Part shown: piece by piece, positions 9,543 through 17,347 of the stretch
Layout: the number at the start of each line of letters is the position of its first letter
How positions within the stretch are numbered: position 1 is the first letter of the stretch
DNA from: Actinidia chinensis
Lineage: Eukaryota; Streptophyta; Magnoliopsida; Ericales; Actinidiaceae
Assembly: GCA_009663005.1 (NCBI GenBank)
Contig: CM018891.1
Span: 2,975,465 to 2,992,964 of the forward strand
Length of the DNA: 17,500 bases
Reading direction: 5' to 3'
Notes under the pieces: generated by a model
What the model saw: only the letters and a program-made list of their open reading frames with translations
What the model was told of the DNA's origin: nothing
Databases searched by the model: none
Program-made: the position numbers and the translations under genes

Positions 9543-9726
9543 TAGGGGCGGAGCCAAAATTTATGTTCAGTGGGGTCAAAATTATGGAATTTATAAAATT
9601 TAGGACAAATTACTAATTTTGATGGGGTCAAAATTGTATTTATAATAAATCATATTAAAAAAATAGTATAATTTTTTTTTAGTGGGGTTAATTAACTCCA
9701 CTTATCCTTATGTGGCTCCGCAACTA
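9543..9726. mobile_element. 184-bp hAT-like MITE
   Basis: The ends are TAGGGGCGGAGCCA and, on the complement of the right side, TAGTTGCGGAGCCA. The GCGGAGCCA core is perfect. Flanking octamers are GTGATGAG (9535-9542) and GTGCCGTG (9727-9734), which match at 5 of 8 positions and could be an aged 8-bp target duplication. GGGGCGGAGCC ends are common on plant hAT-type MITEs. The interior contains GTGGGGTCAAAATTATGG and a second ATGGGGTCAAAATTG copy, with no coding capacity. Confidence 0.7.
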
Positions 9727-9736
9727 GTGCCGTGGG

Positions 9737-10937
9737 TAGGGGTATCCATCAGCCCGGCCCGGCCCGGCCCAAGCCCGAATAGTAAAATCCCGAGCCCGCC
9801 CAGCCCCCAAGCCCGTGGGCCTTTGACTATGAACCGGGCCGGCCGGGCCTAGGGAGGATCTTGAAGCCCAAACTCGGTCCCTTGCTGGCTGCGGGCTTTT
9901 GCGGCTTCGGGACTTTTCCGGGCCTTTTTCGGGCTCGAGTTTTTTCTGGATTTTTTCGGTTTCGAACTTTTTTCGGGCCCAAATAAGCCTAAGTGACCTC
10001 TTAAATTTGTTTCAAGTTTTACATCTATATAGTTTAAAGATTTTAAAGTATACATTGCGATAACATATATATTTTAAAGTGGATCAATCAAAGTGTGAGA
10101 AATTAAAAAAATTATATTTGATATAAACTTTAATTACAACTACTAGTAGTAGAGGAATGCATCACTACACAATTTGTGCATCCTTCCAAACTAGGTTGAC
10201 ACCACAAACGTGTCAATCATTTGTTCCTACCCAGTTTACATGAATATAAAATTTTAAAATTACAATATTAAAAAATTTGTAGAATATTTATATTCTTAAT
10301 CACTGGATAGTGTTCGGCATCAATCAATGTGGGCTTCGATAATTCAAGTCTTGGCATTTGTTCTTCAAGGGTCGGCCATGCGGGCATGTTCTTGTTGGCT
10401 CTTATCAGCTAGTTCCCAATCTTTTGGCAAATTAATAGTTCAGTGATTCAGGATTTTAAACTTGCTCGAGATGGAGAAGAAATTATGCGAACACTTGTAC
10501 TGAATGCGATTTTGATGCCTACCGTCGACAGGAAGATGTGAGATTGGTTAGGTGTGGGGTTAAAAATGGAAGAGAGAATGGGTATGTATAGATTTTTAGG
10601 GTTAGGTTGGTAAGGGCTTGAGTGAAAGGAGTTAGTTACTTGGGTCAAAAATGTAATTTTTATAATTATGAACTTCAAATTGTAATAAAAAAAAACGGCT
10701 ATTTTTTTGAAAAAAAGGCTAATTTTGAATTTCGGATTTTGCGGGCCGGACTTCGGGCTTTTGCGGGCTTGGGCTTCGGCCTTTTTTCGGGCCGGGCTTC
10801 CGGGCTTTTTCGGGCTCGGGCTTTGGGCTTCAAACCCTAAGCCCGGGCCCAGCCCGTTGGTTTCGGACCCGAACCGGCCCGGGCCATTTTTTGGGCTTCG
10901 GGCGGGCTTCGGACCTCGGGCCATTTGGAGAGCCCTA
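9737..10937. mobile_element. 1201-bp non-autonomous hAT element with GGCCC-rich subterminal repeats
   Basis: A perfect 8-bp target duplication GCCGTGGG flanks it (9729-9736 and 10938-10945). The left end TAGGGGTATCCATCAGCCCG and the complement of the right end, TAGGGCTCTCCAAATGGCCC, form an imperfect terminal inverted repeat. About 250 bp inside the left end and 200 bp inside the right end are packed with GCCCGG/CCGGGC and GGGCTT motifs in inverted orientation. Such iterated subterminal motifs are typical transposase-binding arrays of plant hAT elements. The AT-rich middle (about 10010-10730) has no recognisable transposase. Open frames of 68-158 residues within it come from the repeat composition. 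Confidence 0.9.
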
Positions 10938-10997
10938 GCCGTGGGCGTTAGCCATCGACTATCAAGTCTGGTATCTCAAATCTTTCTATAATCTCAA

Positions 10998-11177
10998 GAG
11001 TCGTATTCACATGCGCTACCACGGGCTCGCTTACGTGGCACGCCCACATCCACCCATTTGGAGTGGACCCCACTTAAAAAAAATTGTCCCATCCACTCTC
11101 AAATGGGTGGATTTGAGCGTGTTACGTAGGCGAGCTCGTGGTATTACCACAGGCTCGAGCCCATGTGAACAAGACTC
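10998..11177. mobile_element. 180-bp foldback Mutator-like MITE
   Basis: A perfect 9-bp direct duplication TAATCTCAA lies at 10989-10997 and 11178-11186, the length typical of Mutator-like elements. Nearly the whole element is two inverted arms: left GAGTCGTATTCACATG, then ACCACGGGCTCGC, TACGTGGCACGC and ATCCACCCATTTGGAGTGG; right, on the complement, GAGTCTTGTTCACATG, then ACCACGAGCTCGC, TACGTAACACGC and ATCCACCCATTTGAGAGTGG. A short spacer of about 25 bp separates the arms. The right arm has an extra segment of roughly 15 bp. There is no coding capacity. Confidence 0.9.
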
Positions 11178-11186
11178 TAATCTCAA

Positions 11187-11990
11187 ATAGGTTAAGTAAC
11201 ACTTGTTGAGCTTGAGTTGTACTTAATTAGGATAAGATTAACACGTATTAAAAATTTTGTCTCACATTAATTATGAGAACAAAAAAGTTTGAGTTTCACA
11301 AATTTCAAATGAGCTGTTAAAGTGACTTTTTAGTAATTTCAAATCTCGTTGTAATCTCAGAAAAAGGTTTTTTTGAATGGATTTATTTATATAACACGTC
11401 AATCTAAATAACATTGAGCTTTTAGTTGTACATAATTAGAATATGATTAACATGTATTGAAACTTTATCTCACATTAATTATTAGAACAAAAAACTTGAG
11501 TTCCACGAACTTCGAATGAGCTGTAATGCGAGAATCTAAACAACAATTGAGCTTGCGTTGTGCATAATTAGGATATGATTAACACGTATTAAAACTTTAT
11601 CCCACATAAATTATTAGAACAAAAAACTTGAGTTCACGAACTTTGAATGAGCTGTCACTAACGGTTAATGTGACTTTTTTTTAGTAATTACAGAAGAACC
11701 TTATAAAGTGAATTTATGGTAATGTTTAGGTAATTATAAGGAAAAACAAGAGAAGTTCTAAGGAAGGTATCAATCACCAACCATCAAGCCAATGACCTCT
11801 CAAATCTCTTCCTAATAACGCTTCAAGTTTTAATGTGAGACTTGAACACCAATTGAGCTAGTGTCGTTTATAATGAGAACAGAAATAACACGTATGCATA
11901 AACCCTCATTAATGAGAATAAAAAAAGCCTAACAAGAAATGGAGTTCACTAACAAATTCGAATGAGCAATCGCTGTCGACTAGCGATATA
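11187..11990. repeat. Degenerate tandem repeat, right part
   Basis: At least three successive units are visible, with TTGAGCTT.AGTTGT landmarks at about 11206, 11414 and 11547 (spacings of 208 and 133 bp) and a weaker fourth unit from about 11830. Each continues with TTAGGATA.GATTAACACGTATT, CTTTATCTCACATTAATTATTAGAACAAAAAACTTGAGTT, then CACGAACTTCGAATGAGCTGT. (The long string is split here into separate blocks: CTTTATCTCACATTAATT, ATTAGAACAAAAAACTTGA.) The stretch 11565-11755 is homologous to 9345-9540. No coding potential is seen. Confidence 0.75.
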
Positions 11991-12030
11991 TACTATCATA
12001 ATGCAATTATATTCACGCATCTTACAACAT

Positions 12031-12138
12031 TGGGTGAACATTACTTACATGATGATTGGTTGAAATAATAAGAGACATCGTTATAAAACCCCATCTCACG
12101 ATTTAAGTTGATCACAAAGTACGTAATGTTCACTCATG
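12031..12138. mobile_element. Small inverted-repeat element (MITE-like)
   Basis: GGGTGAACATTACTTAC at the left and, on the complement of the right side, GAGTGAACATTACGTAC form a near-perfect inverted repeat of about 17 bp around roughly 75 bp of non-coding DNA. The flanks (ATT on the left, ATG on the right) do not form a clean duplication, so the superfamily is unknown. Its right end overlaps the start of the direct repeat that begins near 12131. Confidence 0.5.
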
Positions 12139-12623
12139 TTACCAAGTGAGTGAACACAATTGCATGTATATACCCATTAGTTTTTCATCAGCACCTGTAT
12201 TTTTCTCTCTACGCAATGAATTTGATTTCTTTTATCCTCAAAACCCTCACATTTATTTTCCAATTGCCATTATCTTCAATCTCCAACCACCACAACTTGA
12301 CACCACTTTCTACCTCCTAGTTGCCTCTTGCCATTCGTTCGCCATCTCAAAAACGCCTCCTTGAATTTACACATGAGGTGGCGCAGTTGCTGGGATGTGG
12401 GGGTGGTGTCGCCTTGCACATGGGTTGGGTGGTGCGAAGGAGAGGGTAAAATAGTCATTTAACAAAAATTAAAATTACAAGGGTCCCTTAGGTTTGAAAA
12501 AATTTCATGAACCTCCCTTGTAGTTTGTAAGATTACAAAAAAAATTCTTGCTTTTGAAAGTAATTTGCAAATTCCTCTTCAAGTGAGGTAAAATGGCCTT
12601 AATATACAAAAGGTAAAGTTCAG
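12131..12623. repeat. Direct repeat copy 1 (about 0.5 kb)
   Basis: Shares ordered blocks with 13233-13770: AAGTGAGTGAACACAATT, TTTTTCATCAGCACC, GAATTTGATTT, CCAATTGCCATTATCT-like, GTTGCCTCTTGCC, GGGTAAAATAGTCATTTAA, AATTTCATGAACCT, TAGTTTGTAA and GGTAAAGTTCA. The unit has no convincing frame; a 72-codon open frame at 12146-12364 is compositionally plain. The motifs GGTAAAATAGTCATTT and GGTTTG..AAATTTCATGAACCTCCC recall sequences that recur in plant non-autonomous DNA elements, so this is probably a transposon copy. Confidence 0.75.
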
Positions 12624-12998
12624 TAAGACCATCTCCAACACTCCCCCATTTCTCCATTTCTTTTCTTCATTTTTTCATTTTTTCATGTCCAATAGGTTCT
12701 CCATTTTTTCCCTATTTCTCCATTCCCCATCCTGTCCCCTCCCCCCAAAATTTTATAACAACTCTTCAATAGCACCGCCATTTTTTTTTTTCCATTTCTC
12801 CATTCCCCATTCCCCCCACACCCACTCCACCTACCCCAAAACAAAAAATTGGTGTAAAAATGGAGAAAATTTGTTTTCATCTCGAATGGCACCCCCATTT
12901 CTCCATTCCTTCCTCCATTTTTTCTCCCCCAAAACTTGGGAAAAAAATGGAGAATTGAGAGAGTATTTTTTTTTGTGATTATTGGAGCTCATGAGATT
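12624..12998. mobile_element. MITE-like insert with CT-rich tandem blocks
   Basis: It begins near GACCATCTCCAAC and ends near ATTGGAGCTCATGAG, an imperfect inverted pair of the common plant type in which ends read CATCTCCAA and TTGGAG. Inside, TTTCTCCATTCCCCAT recurs at about 12715 and 12797, with a third version near 12898. The pieces are separated by a roughly 80-100 bp spacing, which suggests internal tandem duplication, and an inverted AAATGGAGAA lies near 12945. It interrupts the tail of direct repeat copy 1. A target duplication is not clear. Open frames of 71-97 codons inside are stop-poor CT-rich sequence. Confidence 0.5.
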
Positions 12999-13083
12999 TA
13001 AAAAATATCTTAAGAGATAAACTTAAATATTAATTTGTAACATTGTCTATTTTTCCTTTATATTCATGTTTGCACTATTTATT

Positions 13084-13084
<1 letters not shown>

Positions 13085-13123
<39 letters not shown>

Positions 13124-13137
13124 CTATATATATATAA
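13085..13137. repeat. AT dinucleotide microsatellite
   Basis: About 50 bp of nearly pure (TA)n with two short interruptions (ATAATATACTATA). It lies between the two direct-repeat copies. Confidence 0.95.
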
Positions 13138-13232
13138 TTTTTTATTTGCTTTATTTTCCTTTATAAGAGCTACTGCTATAACAGACTCCACCGTATAAAT
13201 AATTTAAGTCAACTCACAAGATACTAATTTTT

Positions 13233-13770
13233 CACCCATGTTATTAAGTGAGTGAACACAATTACAGTGTATACCCACTGTTTTTCATCAGCACCCATAT
13301 TTTTTCTCTCATATGCACTTAAACATTGAATTTGATTTTTCCTTCTTTTAATATCCTCAAAACACACTCACATTTTTCCCAAATTGCCATTATCTCAATC
13401 TCCAGCCCACCCAACTTACACCGCTTTCTACCTCTCAGTTGCCTCTTGCCTTTCCACACCACGGCTCGAACCCTCTTGGACGAGTGGGTTGTGGGCGATT
13501 TTGGGGTTGGTATTGTTGGGGGTTGTAGTTTCGACATGAATTTGCGTACGTGCTGGGAGGTGGGTGGGTCTACAGTGCGTTGGGTGGTGAGAAGAGGGGG
13601 TAAAATAGTCATTTAAAAAATAAAATTACAAGGTAAAGTTCACTAACTCTCCTGAGGTTTGACAAAATTTCATGAACCTTCCCTTATAGTTTGTAAAGAT
13701 TACAAAATTTTTTTCTTCCTTGCTAAAATGAGGTAAAATGGGCCTTAATATATAAAAGGTAAAGTTCACT
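13233..13770. repeat. Direct repeat copy 2 (about 0.5 kb)
   Basis: The second copy of the unit at 12131-12623. It preserves the order of blocks but has an extra GT-rich segment (about 13490-13590) and diverged spacing. Its tail repeats the pattern of GGTAAAGTTCACTAAC, AGGTTTGAC, ATTTCATGAACCT and AGTTTGTAAAGATTACAAA, then runs into the next foldback element, whose left end uses the same GGTAAAGTTCACTAACCTCC motif. The upstream 60 bp (ATTTAAGTCAACTCACAAG) also resemble 12100-12120, so the true duplication may be slightly longer. Non-coding. Confidence 0.75.
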
Positions 13771-16153
13771 AACCTCCCCATGAAATATTGATCAAATTAC
13801 ACAAACCTCCCTATAGTTTATAAAATTACATAGATATTCTCTCTTTTTAAACTAATATATATTTATATTTACGAACTAATATTCACTTTTACTTTTGGAC
13901 GATTGGATCATCGTGAGAGTATTTTGTGAGAGTATTTTGTGTCCATATTTCAAATAGAAATAAAAAGAGGGGATATTAATGGTCCAAACTAGAGGTGTCA
14001 AGTGGGCCTTGCCGACACGGCACGGCACGGGCATGGCACGAAAAAACTCGGCACGAGTACGGTTTCGGCATGGTATAAGTTGGGCACGACACGGCACGAC
14101 ATGGCACGGTCTGAGCGGGCACGGGGCACGGAAATGGTGGAGCACGGCACATTGTGGCTTCTTCTTAACATGGCACGCACGATCAAAGCCGTCACGGCAC
14201 GCTCCCCGGGGCACCGACACGATAGTTGGCTTGAGTTGCCACGGAACGGCACGACACGACACAGACTTAGTCAAGCATGGCCAGGGCACATGACACGGGA
14301 ATGGTGTCAAGGGCCCGGTATACGACCTGGAACAAGTGCAAGAAATGATTTAATTTTAAAAAATTAAATTAAAATTTAATTTTAAATAATTAATTTTCTA
14401 TAATAAAAAAATTATAAAAAAATAAGAAAGTTAAACTAAATAATTTTGACTTGTTAATGGCTATGGCCCTTAAATTAAATAAATAATTAAAAATATTTTT
14501 TTATTAAATAAATAACTTTTTAAATCCATAATAAGAAAAAAAAAATATAAAAAATTTAAAATAAAATTATGAATAATAAAAATAAAAAATTTAAAACAAA
14601 ATTAAAAAATAAATTTTGAAAAACAAAAAGTATAAATTTTAAAATTTTGATTTTGGTCAAAAATAAGTTTTTCATAATTATGACAATTCACCAACGTCAT
14701 TTTGTGTATATTGAATTTTAATCACTTCTCGCAGAATTGAAGTTCTATTGGATATTGAAAACTCTTTCATCGGGACAAGAATTAATTTATCAATTATAAC
14801 CGATTAATTTGTCTCATTCGATCAAGTATGGCCGATAATTAAATTATTTTATTTTTTGCAAAAGATATAATCACTTCTACTATTAAATCTAACAGTTCCG
14901 ATTCAAAACAAAATATGGTGATGGCAATCAAGTCATGCATTATATGGACAATTGCTCATAAATAAAAAAATGCCACCGAAGTGATCTGATCAGTGCGTGG
15001 TTGAGACATTGATCGCCACCGTTTTGAAAAAATTATTATAGATTGATAAGATATGAATCGTAACGGTTTAAAGTCAAACATTCAGAAAATCGAAGTTGGG
15101 ACGTGTCCTTGCATCCTATATATCAAAATTTACTTGGTTCTGAACCAACTTATTGTGCTTATAGGATAATGTACTATAGCCAAACGATCGCAACACAATT
15201 ATGACGATCCAAAACGTTACTTACCTTTTTTATCTTGATGATTGAATCCCTCTCGACAAATTTAAAAGTCTATCGGGTAGTGACAGCCCTTCTTTTATTG
15301 ATGAAAAGTAGATTCACTAAAAATTAACAAATAATATCGATACACTTCACTATCACTTTATCACTTCACTGATTTTTAGCTTCAAAGCAACACAAAAATA
15401 GGAGACCTAAATCCCTTTCATTGATTTTTGCGCAACGGCTACTATCCATAAAGCCTGTAGCCCTGCCTACATTCCCAAATTATATTTCCATAAAAAAACC
15501 TTTTTGGTGGTAAATATTTATAAATTTGGGCGTTCTTATGTGTTTGTCTTTGAGCACAAAACTACTGTAAGTTGTGCTTTAATTAAAAAAATACACGACA
15601 CAATTAAATACGGGCAGGGCAAAACACGATTAGTAGACGGGCATGAACGCACGAGTCACACGACTAAGTTTACGGCCACACGGCATGGCACGATTAAGTA
15701 AGCGGGCCGACACAGCATGGCACATTAGTAATCGGATTAAGCACGGCATGACACGATTAAGTAGACGGACACGCACGCACGACACGCCGGCACGAGTCAC
15801 ACGACTAAGTTAGCGAGCCGGCACAGCACGGCACGATTAAGTAAGCGGGCCGGTATGGCACAGCATGAATAAAGAAAAATAGCATGACACGATACGATTA
15901 AAAAAGGCACGGCACGATTAAAAAAGACACGACACGGCACGATTAAGTAAATGGACCCGGCCCGGCACAACACAAAGCACAACTGGCACAGAAGAAAAGT
16001 GGCAGGCACGACACGATGGGCACGTTTGACACTTCTAGTCCAAACTAAAAGTGAATATTAGTTTCAAAAAAATAGAATGCCTGTGTAATTTTACAAATTA
16101 CATGGTAGATCCATACAATTTGATCAAATCGCAAAGGAGGTATGATCACCACC
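13758..16153. mobile_element. Foldback DNA element, interrupted by a hAT insertion
   Basis: Left arm 13758-13905 and right arm 16038-16153 are inverted relative to each other. The left arm reads AACCTCC, TTGATCAAATTACACAAAC, AAAATTACATAGATATTC, CTAATATTCACTTTTACTTTTGGAC. The complement of the right arm reads TACCTCC, TTTGATCAAATTG, AAAATTACACAGGCATTC, CTAATATTCACTTTTAGTTTGGAC. With the 2048-bp hAT and one duplication copy removed, this is an element of about 340 bp with a short loop. The loop holds a 13-bp tandem repeat GTGAGAGTATTTT at 13913-13938. The target duplication of the outer element is not clear. Confidence 0.7.
13990..16037. mobile_element. 2048-bp non-autonomous hAT element with GGCACG subterminal repeats
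   Basis: A perfect 8-bp target duplication GTCCAAAC is present at 13982-13989 and 16038-16045. The left end TAGAGGTGTCAAGTGGGCC and the complement of the right end, TAGAAGTGTCAAACGTGCCC, form the terminal inverted repeat. About 340 bp inside the left end and 460 bp inside the right end are dense in GGCACG/CGGCAC/GACACG motifs; on the right, CACGATTAAGTAAGCGGGCC-like units recur several times (about 15680-15960). The AT-rich middle (about 14340-15580) shows no hAT transposase dimerisation motif or other recognisable frame, so the element is non-autonomous. Open frames of up to 144 codons in the termini arise from the repeat. Confidence 0.92.
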
Positions 16154-16645
16154 GTCTGTAGATGTGAGACATAAATTTGAGACATAAATTTTATTAGAGA
16201 CTTGTATTTCTCGCTCTAAAAGTTTGCTTTGGCTGAATTTTTTATTTTTTTAATTGTTAACCGAGGTTAAGTGCTGGAGTGCAATAATGAGAGTTGGGAC
16301 AGGTGGCAAAATCTTAAATAAGGTACAGAAACAAGGTACAAGGTGTCGGTACAGAAGATCCGAGCCCAGTTGGAACACGCTCACCCAGTCTTTACTCGCA
16401 CCGCAACGTCTCTCACTCCTCTAGTCCTTCTGTATGCGTCGAGAAGATCTCTCGGTCCCCTTTTAGGAATTCGAAATTCCATACTCCACCACCTTCTCTC
16501 TCTCTCTCTCTCATCACCACCGCAAAACCCATTTTCGCAGCCGAACCTTCTCCGAATCTTTAATTGAGCTCATAGCTTAACCCTTAGATTCACTTTCCTT
16601 TCTCATTCTTCTAGGGTTTTTTCCCCATCATCACAAAAAATCACC
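16154..16645 (+). promoter_or_regulatory. Presumptive promoter and 5' leader of the peptidase gene copy
   Basis: Non-coding stretch between the last transposon and the ATG at 16646. It contains a pyrimidine-rich leader with an 18-bp CT run at 16495-16512, common in plant 5' untranslated regions and core promoters. A weak TATA-like CTTAAATAAGG lies near 16313. CTCTCACTCCTCTAG lies near 16410 and TCTAGGGTTTTTTCCCC near 16612. The ATG context ATCACCATGGC is favourable for plant initiation. The transcription start is inferred only from composition. A 74-codon open frame (16343-16567) in this stretch has no recognisable product. Confidence 0.45.
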
Positions 16646-17347
16646 ATGGCAATTCGTTTCACAGTGACATACTCGGGCTATATAGCCATGAACCTGGCCT
16701 CGTCGGCCTCCATCAAAGTCGGAAACTCCCGCCTCTTCCATGAATGCGCGATCTGGTCACTCCTTTTCCACCCCAACCCCAAGCCCGACCTCGATCGCCG
16801 GAGCTGTCGCCCCTAGGCGGAGCTCCGGCGACCCAATTCGAACCGCTACTCGACCGTCGCCTCCGGGAACAACGGCGGGGCGTCCCCGATTGTTCTCGGC
16901 CTGATATCCCTCGTGAGGTCGTCGGGCTATCTCTCGGGGCCTTCGTCGATTGGGGTTTTTGGGATTGCGCCTATCAAGGCCTCCATGATCATCCCCTTTT
17001 TGCATTGGCAGAAGTGGATGACCTGTCACGAGCCGATTCTGGTCGCGCGTTCTAGTGGTGCCGGGGGTTGTTGTGGTGGGAAGAATAGCAGTGAAGGGGA
17101 AGAGAGCAGCGAAGAGAGCTCCGAGGGTGTTCCTGCGGCTGCGGGGCCGCAGAGGAGGAATTGGCTCTCGAGGTTGGTGAATTTTAGTTCCGACGATGCC
17201 AGGCCGTTATCACGGCTTTGGACCTTCAACTGCTTTTCCGGTCGCAGGTGCGGAGCCAGGTCGATTCCTCGTCGTCTAGTGCCCACTCTCGAAGTGGGCG
17301 ATCGAATCGTGGTGGCGGTGTGGGAGGGGGGGGAAAGGGAAAAATGA
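16646..17347 (+). pseudogene. Thylakoidal processing peptidase (type I signal peptidase), 5' part, disrupted
   Basis: Thylakoidal processing peptidase (Plsp1/TPP, family S26A) removes thylakoid-transfer and some envelope targeting signals in chloroplasts. The start MAIRFTVTYSGYIAMNLASS matches the conserved N-terminus of plant TPP proteins. The frame stops at TAG 16814-16816 after 56 codons. The same frame then continues with family features: SPIVLGLISLVRSSG, GVFGIAPIKASMIIPFL, an acidic Ser/Glu stretch, and RNWLSRLVNFSSDDA. Near 17201 one base appears lost, so AVITAL is readable only in another frame from 17203. The frame then shifts back at about 17249, giving RSIP and then PTLEVGDRIV. The intervening S-S-S-M-Y-P motif that holds the catalytic serine is broken: the Met-Tyr codons are reduced to AGTG. 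After DRIV the sequence diverges into a G-rich tract and ends at TGA 17345-17347. The catalytic lysine region would lie beyond the window. It is a pseudogene, or an active gene with several sequencing errors. Confidence 0.85.

Noticed and set aside
10448..10991. 158-residue minus-strand frame and two + strand frames in the 1201-bp hAT element
   Set aside because: The translations are dominated by the GGGCTT/GCCCGG repeat (Gly-Pro-Ser-Lys or Arg-Ala-Gly-Phe patterns) and show no hAT transposase motif.
13876..14367. Open frames of 84-144 residues on both strands at the left end of the 2048-bp hAT element
   Set aside because: They overlap each other in several frames and follow the GGCACG repeat. 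The one on the minus strand crosses the element boundary and target duplication.
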